Positions 18,207 through 25,932 of a stretch of 64,000 nucleotides of DNA are shown piece by piece (within the stretch, counting starts at the first letter, position 1; each line of letters opens with the position of its first letter). Made by a program: the position numbers and the translations under genes. The notes beneath the pieces were generated by a model. That model did no database searches. It was not told the DNA's origin and was given only the letters and a program-made list of their open reading frames with translations. Source of the DNA: G020348185 sp964525045 (GTDB lineage: Bacteria; Nitrospirota; Nitrospiria; Nitrospirales; UBA8639); assembly GCA_964525045.1 (NCBI GenBank), contig CAZGFD010000009.1, forward strand, positions 1-64,000. Direction: 5' to 3'.

Positions 18207-19556
18207 ATGGCGACTGTCACTGTTGAAGAAATGATGAACCGGAAGGATTGGGAAGGGTTACAAGAACGGCTTTTAACCGTGCCTGCTCCCGAGGTTGCCG
18301 AAGTCCTTGGGAATGTAGATAAAGCCGATAGAGTGCTGCTGTACCACATGTTACCTCCCTGGCAGGCAGTGGAAGTCTTTTCATACTTGAGTAAGGATTT
18401 CCAAGAATTCCTATTAAACGAAATGACTAATGAAAACGCCAGCCAGCTGTTAGCCAAACTCCAACCTGACGACCGGACTGTCTTGTTAGCAAGCCTTCCG
18501 AAGCCGACGCTGTCCCGCATTCTCAATCTTCTCAGTCCACAAGACCTCCACAAAGCTCGCGAACTCTTAGGATATCCGGAAGAAAGTGTCGGAAGGTTGA
18601 TGACTCCCGACTACGTTGCCGTCCTTCCCGGATGGACAATTGAACAATCCCTTGTTCATATTCGAAAGCACGGAAAGGGCTTTGAGACCATTGGGGTCAT
18701 TTATGTGACAGATGTGAGCGGGAAACTCTTGGACGCACTGGAACTCGAACGTTTGGTCCTGGCGCACCCTTCGGATCGGGTTGAGCAGATCATGGACAAC
18801 TCCTTTGTCGCCGTCTATGCTCAAGAGGATAGAGAAGAAGCGGTGCGCAAAATGCAAAAGTATGATCTTCTGGCCCTTCCCGTGGTTAATGCAAAGGGAA
18901 TCCTCCTCGGTGTTGTCACGACTGATGACGCTTTTGATGTGGCCGAGGAAGAAGCCACGGAAGATATTCAAAAAGGCGCGGCTGTAGAACCCTTGAAGAC
19001 CAGCTATCGAGATTCCAGCGTGTGGGCTTTGTATCAAAAGCGGATCCCCTGGCTTGTTGTCTTAATGTTCGTCAATTTGGCCGCATCAGAGGTGATCGCG
19101 ATATATGAGGAAACGCTGGCTTCTGCCCTGGCGTTAGCTTTTTTTATTCCGCTCCTAATGGGGAGCGGAGGGAACACGGGATCTCAAGCCGCAACTCTTA
19201 TGGTTCGGGCCTTGGCCACGGAAGATTTTAGAGGATCGCAATGGCTCAACGCGTTGTTTAAGGAAATAGCAGTTGGGATCACGCTTGGCGTCACGCTGGG
19301 AATGGGAGTTGGCCTGATTGGATATCTCGAAGGGGAATGGGTCATTGGGATAGCGGTCGGATTAGCCATGGGGGCAATTGTATTAGTGTCCAATCTACTC
19401 GGGCTATTGTTTCCGGTCATTATGACCAAGCTTCGAATCGATCCAGCAGTGGCCAGTAGTCCTATGGTCACCTCAACTGCAGACATTACGAGCCTACTAT
19501 TATATTTTTCCATTGCGACTTTTATTTTGGAAAGGATGGAGGTAACAGGCATCTAA
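18207..19556 (+). CDS. mgtE: magnesium transporter MgtE
   Basis: Mg2+ channel/transporter of the inner membrane. Order: superhelical N domain (about 1-130), CBS pair (about 131-255; GRLMTPDYVAVLPGWTIEQSL and VEQIMDNSFVAVYAQED), a plug helix, then five membrane helices (about 280-449) with the family signature FFIPLLMGSGGNTGSQAATL and a C-terminal segment SSPMVTSTADITSLL. All family elements are present and the 449 residues are the usual length. ATG follows a GGAG nine bases upstream. Cytosolic CBS and N domains gate the pore by Mg2+ binding in the family. Confidence 0.95.
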   Translation: MATVTVEEMMNRKDWEGLQERLLTVPAPEVAEVLGNVDKADRVLLYHMLPPWQAVEVFSYLSKDFQEFLLNEMTNENASQLLAKLQPDDRTVLLASLPKPTLSRILNLLSPQDLHKARELLGYPEESVGRLMTPDYVAVLPGWTIEQSLVHIRKHGKGFETIGVIYVTDVSGKLLDALELERLVLAHPSDRVEQIMDNSFVAVYAQEDREEAVRKMQKYDLLALPVVNAKGILLGVVTTDDAFDVAEEEATEDIQKGAAVEPLKTSYRDSSVWALYQKRIPWLVVLMFVNLAASEVIAIYEETLASALALAFFIPLLMGSGGNTGSQAATLMVRALATEDFRGSQWLNALFKEIAVGITLGVTLGMGVGLIGYLEGEWVIGIAVGLAMGAIVLVSNLLGLLFPVIMTKLRIDPAVASSPMVTSTADITSLLLYFSIATFILERMEVTGI

Positions 19557-19593
19557 GGCAATACGTAATCGAAGTTTAATTTGCTGTGTTCTG

Positions 19594-20049
19594 TCATTTT
19601 GCTTTCGCGGGTTCAAACTCACAAATACTTTTGAGCGCAATCATGACGTCAGCATTGGAAAGTTCGGGATGGTCTGGATGTGCATGAACGATTGCATCAT
19701 TTATTGATATGATACCTTGCAGCTTTCCATCGTGACCCAGCACCGGTAGGCGTCGGAACTTTCCCGCCCCCATGATCTGGAGGGCTCTTTTCATATCATC
19801 ATCTTCTGAACAGGAATCGACTCGTCCACTGGTCACCTCGCCTACGCTTATCTCCGAACCTGGTTTGCCTTTTGTGGCGAGTGCGATGGCAATGTCTCGA
19901 TCGGTAATAATTCCTACGACCTGACCCTGCGGCCCCACGACCGGTAGGACACCGCAGTCACTGTCCCACATCATCACAGCCGCCGCCGCTAAACTGGTAT
20001 GGGTTTCACACACCGTCACATTCTTTTTCATAAGATCTCGGACTTTCAT
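19594..20049 (-). CDS. two-CBS-domain protein
   Basis: A CBS-pair protein: CBS1 KVRDLMKKNVTVCETHTSL...VVGIITDRDIAIALA, CBS2 GEVTSGRVDSCSEDDDMKRAL...LQGIISINDAIVHA. Such standalone pairs bind adenosine nucleotides and regulate partners. The frame extends to an ATG at 20214, but the extra 55 residues are low-complexity and unlike the family, while ATG 20049 (MKVRDLMKKN) is the standard beginning; neither start has a strong ribosome site. It is convergent with mgtE with a gap of about 37 bp. Confidence 0.8.
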   Translation of the reverse strand: MKVRDLMKKNVTVCETHTSLAAAAVMMWDSDCGVLPVVGPQGQVVGIITDRDIAIALATKGKPGSEISVGEVTSGRVDSCSEDDDMKRALQIMGAGKFRRLPVLGHDGKLQGIISINDAIVHAHPDHPELSNADVMIALKSICEFEPAKAK

Positions 20050-20223
20050 GACAGAAGTTTTTCTTTTGCTTCTATTGATGTCTCCCCGAGACGCGTTGGC
20101 CTTTGAATCGTTGTTATTCAGGTGAAGGATGGCAACCGGATTTGTATCTTCCCCGGTCGGTTCTTGGATCTTCTTCTCTTGTTGATGACAAGGGGTACTC
20201 CTCAAATACGGCATGTTCCAATA

Positions 20224-20320
20224 TTAATTAAGGGAGTTCCTTTTCCCTTAGTGGCATCCGGAAACCCCGAAAATTCCGTACCTTCGTTCCTACCTCTTTT
20301 AAGGTGCCCCCTTAATTAAA
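20224..20320. repeat. short inverted repeat around TTAATTAAGGG
   Basis: TTAATTAAGGGAG at 20224-20236 and CCCCCTTAATTAAAA at 20306-20320 form an imperfect inverted repeat about 70 bp apart. The right arm covers the stop region of the IPT/TIG gene. Significance is unclear; this is AT-rich DNA. Confidence 0.35.
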
Positions 20321-20751
20321 ATAGCCGAACGTGCCGATCCACCCCCTGACTGGATACTTAAAAACAACAGCCCGGTACCGACCGTATCGGGCACCGTCAC
20401 CTTCAGCTTTTGATCGCTGATATATGTCAGATCTTTTCCCTCTTCAACCCCAATGGTCAGCCCAAATAAACATTCTTTTTTCTTTCCAAAGTACTTCCCT
20501 GTAACGAGGATCTTATCCCCTGGTTTAACTTCACTCGGTTCTACGGATATGATTTCCGGGCGCTTGCTTGAATCGCAAATTGGATCGGCATTGACTTTTT
20601 TCTCATCAAACCCTTTGATCGCTTCGGGAATGACCGTCTCGCCTAAATACTCTTCAGGAGCGATCGTGGTCGATTGCCCGAAGGCCGGATGAATTCCCGC
20701 GATCAGAATACTCCACAAAACAAAAACAGTTGAACGGAATGGACTCCACAT
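20299..20751 (-). CDS. secreted IPT/TIG-domain protein
   Basis: A small exported protein: signal peptide over the first 25 residues (FRSTVFVLWSILIAGIHPAFG, cleavage near AFGQS), then a single immunoglobulin-like IPT/TIG domain (PEIISVEPSEVKPGDKILVTGKYFGKK ... LTYISDQKLKVTVPDTVGTG). Two cysteines may form a disulfide (CDSS, ECLF). Likely periplasmic or surface-attached; ligand unknown. The frame continues upstream to 20856, but ATG 20751 begins the signal peptide and is preferred. Confidence 0.7.
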   Translation of the reverse strand: MWSPFRSTVFVLWSILIAGIHPAFGQSTTIAPEEYLGETVIPEAIKGFDEKKVNADPICDSSKRPEIISVEPSEVKPGDKILVTGKYFGKKKECLFGLTIGVEEGKDLTYISDQKLKVTVPDTVGTGLLFLSIQSGGGSARSAILIKGAP

Positions 20752-20795
20752 AGCGTGTCGTTTCAAAGAGAAATTGCCAGAAACGGTTTTGAGAT

Positions 20796-20987
20796 TTAAA
20801 GAACGTCCCCGGTTCCAGTGAGATTTCCCGATTCTCCTCCTAAGTAGTCGCCACACTTAGAGCATACCAACAAACCCGTCGGTTCGCCACTAGGATAATA
20901 TTCTTGCTCAGCGGTCGGATGTTGGCAATCAGGTAATTCTCTGGATTGCCAAACCACACGCAACTGTTGAGCTTGTTCAATGGTCAT
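20796..20987 (-). CDS. small zinc-binding hypothetical protein
   Basis: A 63-residue protein with C-x2-H early (DCQHP) and CSKCGDYL later, a probable treble-clef or ribbon zinc site, and an EYYPSGEPTG segment between. I associate this layout with short Nitrospira hypothetical proteins (C-H ... E-x-E ... G-x-x-TG ... VC-x2-CG); no function is known. It precedes the IPT/TIG gene on the same strand, overlapping only the longer and less likely version of that gene. Confidence 0.55.
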   Translation of the reverse strand: MTIEQAQQLRVVWQSRELPDCQHPTAEQEYYPSGEPTGLLVCSKCGDYLGGESGNLTGTGDVL

Positions 20988-21089
20988 GGTTCGAGCCTGT
21001 CCTTCCGATTTACTTTTTCTGTTTTATTTTCGACTTTTGAAAGAATTTTACCCCTTATTCCCTTGATTTTAATAAAGAAATGAATTTAA

Positions 21090-21521
21090 TTAGCTAACCG
21101 TGTCTAAATAAAGGTCGAACGAAAGAGTATGCCCGGCCAGCGGATGGTTGGCGTCTAGGGTTACTGTGGTGTTAGAGATGTCAGTGACCCTTACCACCAT
21201 GGACTTTTCATTGTCTTGATTGGTGTTTAGTTTTAGCCCTATTTCGGGTTTTATCCCTCGCTTGGTAAATTCCTCGCGTTCTAATTCCACCACTAAATCA
21301 GGATTGTGGGGCCCATAGAGGTTTTTTTCAGAAACCTGGACGGTTTTGCTCTCTCCAGGGCCCATACCTAATACAGCGTTATCAACCGCTGGAAGTACCT
21401 TCCCTTCACCCTGAGTAAAGGTCAGGGGCTCCTGACTGGAGGTTTTGTCAACGACAGTTCCATCTATCAGTTTGGCCGTATAGTGGATGGAAACTCTATC
21501 TCCTTTTTGAACCCGGACCAT
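21090..21521 (-). CDS. SlyD-like FKBP peptidyl-prolyl isomerase
   Basis: A 143-residue FKBP-type cis-trans prolyl isomerase and chaperone: GDRVSIHYTAKLIDGTVVDKT opens the FKBP core, QGEGKVLPAVDNAVLGMGPGE the middle, an insert-in-flap region spans about residues 70-125, and DANHPLAGHTLSFDLYL closes the core. This is the SlyD/FkpB arrangement without the metal-binding His-rich tail. Cytosolic. ATG at 21521 follows a GGAGGTCCC-like ribosome site. Single gene. Confidence 0.88.
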   Translation of the reverse strand: MVRVQKGDRVSIHYTAKLIDGTVVDKTSSQEPLTFTQGEGKVLPAVDNAVLGMGPGESKTVQVSEKNLYGPHNPDLVVELEREEFTKRGIKPEIGLKLNTNQDNEKSMVVRVTDISNTTVTLDANHPLAGHTLSFDLYLDTVS

Positions 21522-21642
21522 TGGGACCTCCCAAAATAAAATTTAATTAAATTCTAGGTTTTATCAGTAATTGACCTCAGGCGGCCTTGCGGAAAATTGG
21601 AATTGATCGAAAGGCATCAACTTATCTTAAATCATGTCAAGA

Positions 21643-22011
21643 TCAATTGAGGTGCCCTTCAAAAATGAACAAGGCTTCTTGGAGTTGTTTGTGCAGGATT
21701 GGTTTTGAAAGGTGTCCTTTCACCCCCACCGCGAAAGACTCCATAACTAAATTCCTGGAGGGATTCGAAGACATAGCAATAACCGGAATTCTTGGATACT
21801 GGGATCGAAGGTCGTTTAACACCATAAGGGTATTTCTTTGGAACATATCGAGGCTTAGCAGAACACCATCTATTCGAAAGGTATGGAGAACCTCTAACCC
21901 ATGCTTCACATTGTCGGCTAAATAAATGCCGTACCCTTTCGACCCTAAGTATTTTTGGAGGCCTGCCAAATTTTTCTTCTCTTCCTCAAGAATTAACAGT
22001 TGTTTTGCCAT
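21643..22011 (-). CDS. single-domain response regulator
   Basis: A receiver domain without output domain: acidic cluster LLILEEEKKN, phosphoacceptor in VLLSLDMFQRN, T/S switch in VIAMSSNPS, lysine in HLSKPI. All key residues are present, so it can be phosphorylated, unlike the pseudo-receiver at 12951-13760. No kinase gene is adjacent. An ATG at 22017 abuts the AGGAGGG ribosome site; the ATG at 22011 has normal spacing and gives MAKQLLILEE, so I use it. Box 5 lies 190 bp upstream. Confidence 0.8.
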   Translation of the reverse strand: MAKQLLILEEEKKNLAGLQKYLGSKGYGIYLADNVKHGLEVLHTFRIDGVLLSLDMFQRNTLMVLNDLRSQYPRIPVIAMSSNPSRNLVMESFAVGVKGHLSKPILHKQLQEALFIFEGHLN

Positions 22012-22201
22012 TGTCATCCCTCCTACCACATTCTTCTTTTCACTAAAAAGAAAGTATCCTCTCCACATCATCGATATATTGGTTGATCATCTTACGGCAA
22101 TACCTCTCTTCAGGAGTCTGTTCTCAAAAAGCAAAGCCTTGACATTGGCGTTCGAAAAGAAAAATTCATTTTTTAACAGGATACTCCCATTTCCATAGAC
22201 A

Positions 22202-22221
22202 ACAACTGGCAATAACCCTAG
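22202..22221 (-). promoter_or_regulatory. 20-bp box 5, points to response regulator
   Basis: Plus strand ACAACTGGCAATAACCCTAG, one change from consensus. On the minus strand the response-regulator start is 190 bp away. It stands back-to-back with box 6. Confidence 0.6.
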
Positions 22222-22289
22222 TTGCTCCAAAACAAGTTTGTTCTTTGGAGCTTGATGGCCAATTCAGTCCATCGGGCCTTTTGACATCC

Positions 22290-22309
22290 CTAGGGTTCTT
22301 CCCAGTTAA
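22290..22309 (+). promoter_or_regulatory. 20-bp box 6 (degenerate), points to secreted protein gene
   Basis: CTAGGGTTCTTCCCAGTTAA on the plus strand, the most diverged member. It leads to the gene at 22481 after 171 bp. Its opposite orientation to box 5 fits the divergent gene pair. Confidence 0.45.
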
Positions 22310-22480
22310 GGTTTCACAATGTTTGGGATAATGTGAAAATATGGAAAACCTAGTTGGTAAGCCTGAGCATCAAAGGTGGCGATTTTCTACATCCTTAAAG
22401 TCAACCTTCAATGAGGATGCGGAAAAACGATACGAAAATAAATTCAAATCGAAATGATTAAATGAAAAAAGGAGGATATC

Positions 22481-22969
22481 GTGAATGGTAAACAATATAT
22501 CGGGATACTAATCATGACCGGTGTGGCAAGCCTTTTGGGGAGCAGCTTGGTAAGCAAGTTCATATGGACAGACCATGTGATAGCTCAACCAGGTCACCGG
22601 GGCATTATCACAACACAAGGAATTCGTTTGGTGAACGAAGAGGGAAAAGTGCGGGCCAGTCTGGCATTGTGGGATGGTAAGCATCCTGCTCTCATTCTAT
22701 CTGATGACGTTTGCGACCGAAGAGCCTCTTTCTCGGTCTACCCTAATGAGCGCGCTGGATTTGCCTTTTTCGGAGATGATTGCAAACGCAGGGCTGCCTT
22801 GGAATTAGAGGCTGACAGGTTGCCGGAACTCGTTCTGAGAGACCAATTCGATGTTCCCCGTTACCGAGTGCATCTTCTCAAAGATGGGAGTCCACGTATT
22901 GTGCTTTACGGACCCAATGGCAAGAGTGTATGGAATGCTCCCGTTCAGGAACAAGAAAAAAGAAAGTGA
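22481..22969 (+). CDS. secreted hypothetical protein with repeated strands
   Basis: A 162-residue protein with an N-terminal signal anchor (about residues 6-30) followed by a beta-rich region built of similar units: IRLVNEEGKVRASLALWDGKHPALILSD, RASFSVYPNERAGFAFFGD, RAALELEADRLPELVLRD, PRYRVHLLKDGSPRIVLYG in sequence. Each has the form R-x-x-L-x-x-x-x-x-x-P-x-L-x-x-x-D, suggesting a small repeat fold exposed to the periplasm. Function unknown. GTG start fixed by AGGAGG five bases upstream. Box 6 precedes it. Confidence 0.65.
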   Translation: MNGKQYIGILIMTGVASLLGSSLVSKFIWTDHVIAQPGHRGIITTQGIRLVNEEGKVRASLALWDGKHPALILSDDVCDRRASFSVYPNERAGFAFFGDDCKRRAALELEADRLPELVLRDQFDVPRYRVHLLKDGSPRIVLYGPNGKSVWNAPVQEQEKRK

Positions 22970-23339
22970 ACCGAAAGAAGCGCCCAAAATTGAAAAATTC
23001 CTCCTCTGTGACGGTCGAAGTTTTCGGCAGCCGTCATTATATGTCTCAATTCATACGAGTTCATCCAGGGACCGGAAATTCAACACTGTCAAGAATAAAG
23101 TTCCTATTAATTTCGAATTTTTAGTCTGCATTAGGCAAAAAAGGGTTGTGCCTGAGTCTCGCATTGTCACGAATCTCTAATAAATGGGGTTACTGTTCCC
23201 TAGTGGTTTAGTCCAATTCAAGATTTAGTTTCCATGGCGGAAACGAGTTCGAGATGGCAAGGAAGCGCGGTGATCGTGGTTTGGTGGAAGTGGGTCTATA
23301 ACCATGAACCCCCACACAAACTAAATTCCAATTGGTAAA

Positions 23340-23359
23340 CTAGGGTTTTTGCCAGTTGT
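23340..23359 (+). promoter_or_regulatory. 20-bp box 7, points to candidate RNA and downstream genes
   Basis: CTAGGGTTTTTGCCAGTTGT, the exact consensus, on the plus strand. The next elements on that strand are a terminator-like hairpin (23471-23512), a 44-codon frame (23701) and the NAGGN operon (24142). Confidence 0.6.
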
Positions 23360-23361
23360 GG

Positions 23362-23512
23362 TTTAAGTCGATTGAGATATCTTTAATACACACAATCGGT
23401 TGGCGTCGTCTAAGGGATAAGATCTAAAAACGTGGTTTTGTTACTCAGCAACAAAATCATTATCGATTTTCCTCAGTAAAGAAAATTCACCTCTCTACTG
23501 AGGGCGTTTTTT
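23362..23512 (+). ncRNA. candidate small RNA or attenuator leader
   Basis: Directly after box 7, two hairpins occur: TTTTGTT/AACAAAA (23436-23456, loop ACTCAGC) and CCTCAGTA/TACTGAGG (23471-23503, 17-nt loop), the latter followed by GCGTTTTTT as in an intrinsic terminator. The loop CTCAG of the first hairpin is complementary to CTGAG in the 3' arm of the second, so an alternative antiterminator fold is possible. No known RNA family recognised. The 5' end is a guess. Confidence 0.35.
23471..23512 (+). terminator. intrinsic terminator-like hairpin
   Basis: Perfect 8-bp stem CCTCAGTA/TACTGAGG followed by GCG and six T. There is no protein gene directly upstream on this strand, which is why a short RNA is suspected. 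Confidence 0.5.
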
Positions 23513-23700
23513 CCAGTTATTTCCCAACCAAGTAGAGAAATGTGCGCTGAGGTAATTTCTTGGCTCGGCGCGCGCCAAGGGGAGTCTTGGACTAATTCCA
23601 AGGGTTTTTTGAAAATGTCTGCATTAAACTAAGAAATGGATTTGCCAGTAAATAGTATTCAGGTATCTGCAAAAGTAAACTTTAGAGAGGAGGTGGGGTG

Positions 23701-23835
23701 TTGAGAAGGATCGCTAAATCCATAAACCGTGGAACATCTCCACCCAGAGTCTTTGATGGCAAATCAATTGTTAAGTATCGAAGAAAAAAAAGATATCCTG
23801 GCAAACCTACAAAGCATTTTAAACCTGAAAAGTAG
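23701..23835 (+). CDS. candidate small basic protein
   Basis: A 44-codon frame from TTG, six bases after a full GGAGGT ribosome site (23689-23694). The product is strongly basic, with YRRKKRYPGKP near the end, and might bind nucleic acid. No family recognised. Support is the ribosome site and composition only. Confidence 0.35.
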   Translation: MRRIAKSINRGTSPPRVFDGKSIVKYRRKKRYPGKPTKHFKPEK

Positions 23836-24141
23836 GGCCTTTCACATCCCGATGAAACGTGGGGCCCCCGGGATAATGGATTCCTGTAGCTAAACCGCAT
23901 ACTACCAAGGCCATTTTTGCTTAAAATGAATGGCTAAAAAACGGGAAACCGGGCGCATCGCGCTCCCCAATGTTCCTGTCGTTGCAATGCTCAATCTTTT
24001 GTGGGAAGAATTCATATTCCGACAAAACGCCCTGAGGTATCCTAATTCCGCCTTGGATGGACATACCAATAATTTTCGGACTGCTGACCCCAATGTAAGA
24101 ATGTGTAAGAGAAATCAAGGAAGAACGAAGGAGCTCAAAAA

Positions 24142-25914
24142 ATGTGTGGAATTCTAGGCCAGATAAATTTCAAAGAGGAACTGGTTGATACCACATCGCT
24201 TTCTCGAATGAGTATGATAATGAAGAAACGGGGTCCCGATGGGTCTGGACTGTATGCTCAGGGCCGACAGGCATTCGGACACCGGCGGTTAAAAGTCATT
24301 GACCTGAGCTCTGCTGCCGATCAGCCCATGGTTGACTCTACTTTAGGGTTAGGCATTGTTTTTAATGGGGCAATTTATAACTACCCTGAGTTACGAAGAG
24401 AATTACAAGCCAAAGGGTATCAGTTTTTCTCAAAAGGAGATACGGAAGTCATTCTTAAGGCTTACCATGCGTGGGGAAATGAATTCGTCTGCCGTTTGAA
24501 TGGCATGTTCGCCTTCGCCATGTGGGAAAGAGATTCCGGGCGTGTCATTCTTGGGCGTGATCGATTAGGAATTAAACCCTTGTACTTTTCTGAAACGCAG
24601 GAATGGTTTCGATTTGCCTCCTCCCTGCCGGCTCTTTTAGCAGGAGGCGACATCGATACCAATATCGACCCTATCGCCCTGCATTACTATTTGATGTTTC
24701 ATGGAGTCGTCCCGCCGCCGCACACTTTAGTAAATGGGGTAAAGAAGCTCGAACCAGGCACGATGATGATCATTGACCCCAACGGTACACGGAAGCAGTG
24801 GAGTTATTGGGAACTAAGCTTTGGTCAACGAGATGAAGATTCCGGCTTGAATGAACAGGAGTGGCAGGAACTCGTCTACGAATCGCTCCGATTGGCTGTT
24901 CGGCGAAGATTAATTGCCGATGTACCGGTAGGGGTATTGTTGTCAGGAGGGCTCGATTCTAGTCTCATTGTGGGTCTATTAGCGAGAGAAGGTGCCAGAG
25001 GACTGAATACCTTTTCAATCGGGTTTGAAACAGTCGGGGAGGAAAAAGGCGATGAATTTCACTATTCAGACATCATCGCGAAAGAATTCTCGACTTGCCA
25101 TCACAAACTTCCCGTTAACACGACCCACGTCTTGCCAAATCTTGAAGGGTGTATCCAGGCCATGTCCGAACCGATGGTCAGTCATGATGCGATTGGCTTT
25201 TATTTATTGTCAAAGGAAGTCGCCAAGCATGTCACGGTGGTTGAAAGTGGACAAGGGGCTGATGAGATATTTGCTGGATACTTTTGGTATCCCCCGCTAC
25301 TCGAAAGTCGTCATCCGGTTAAAGATTATCAGAAGATTTTTTTCGATCGAGACCAAGAGGAGTACCAACGCATGGTTCATCCACGGTTCCATGATAGGGA
25401 TTTTAGTTACAATTTCGTTAAGCGTCATTTTGCTCAACCGGGAGCTACTCGGCCCATCGACAAAGCCTTAAGACTGGATACCACCATCATGCTGGTTGAC
25501 GACCCGGTTAAACGAGTGGACAATATGACCATGGCCTGGAGCTTGGAAGCTCGCGTTCCATTTTTAGATCATGAAGTCGTTGAATTAGCTGCCAGGATTC
25601 CGTCTGAGCTGAAAGTCGCCCAAGGGGGCAAAGGAATCCTTAAAGAGGTAGCCCGAAAGATCCTACCGTCCGAAGTCATCGATCGCCCCAAAGGGTATTT
25701 CCCCGTACCGGCTTTGAAATATTTGCGAGGCCCTTACCTGGGACTTGTTCGAGAAGCGCTGTTTTCTCAAACGAGCCAAAGGCGGGAATTATTCCAACCT
25801 CCTTACCTTGAAGAGCTGATGAAAAACCCTGATGACCATATCACCCCATTGCGGGGGTCTAAATTATGGCAGCTGGGGGTGTTGGAGTTATGGCTTCAAA
25901 CCCACAATCTCTAA
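24142..25914 (+). CDS. asnO: N-acetylglutaminylglutamine amidotransferase
   Basis: Asparagine-synthetase-like enzyme that amidates N-acetylglutaminylglutamine to the osmolyte NAGGN. Residues 2-210 are a class II glutaminase domain with the nucleophilic Cys2 (MCGILGQINF), RGPDGSG and the NGAIYNY substrate loop. The rest is the synthetase domain with the PP-loop VLLSGGLDSSLIVGL and MSEPMVSHDAIGFYLL. The assignment among asparagine-synthetase paralogues rests on the next two genes, ngg and the M42 peptidase, which together are the known NAGGN gene trio. The 590 residues fit the family. ATG follows GAAGGAG. The gap to ngg is 18 bp. Confidence 0.93.
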   Translation: MCGILGQINFKEELVDTTSLSRMSMIMKKRGPDGSGLYAQGRQAFGHRRLKVIDLSSAADQPMVDSTLGLGIVFNGAIYNYPELRRELQAKGYQFFSKGDTEVILKAYHAWGNEFVCRLNGMFAFAMWERDSGRVILGRDRLGIKPLYFSETQEWFRFASSLPALLAGGDIDTNIDPIALHYYLMFHGVVPPPHTLVNGVKKLEPGTMMIIDPNGTRKQWSYWELSFGQRDEDSGLNEQEWQELVYESLRLAVRRRLIADVPVGVLLSGGLDSSLIVGLLAREGARGLNTFSIGFETVGEEKGDEFHYSDIIAKEFSTCHHKLPVNTTHVLPNLEGCIQAMSEPMVSHDAIGFYLLSKEVAKHVTVVESGQGADEIFAGYFWYPPLLESRHPVKDYQKIFFDRDQEEYQRMVHPRFHDRDFSYNFVKRHFAQPGATRPIDKALRLDTTIMLVDDPVKRVDNMTMAWSLEARVPFLDHEVVELAARIPSELKVAQGGKGILKEVARKILPSEVIDRPKGYFPVPALKYLRGPYLGLVREALFSQTSQRRELFQPPYLEELMKNPDDHITPLRGSKLWQLGVLELWLQTHNL

Positions 25915-25932
25915 CCCTTCTCAATTGACAAA

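Larger units (their letters stand above)
22970..23700. other. long leader region with box 7 and a candidate RNA
   Basis: No supported protein gene. It contains box 7 (23340-23359) and a stem-loop/terminator-like block at 23435-23512, described separately. Confidence 0.4.

Noticed and set aside
23930..24157. 75-codon frame overlapping the start of asnO
   Set aside because: No ribosome site and out-of-frame overlap with a secure gene start.
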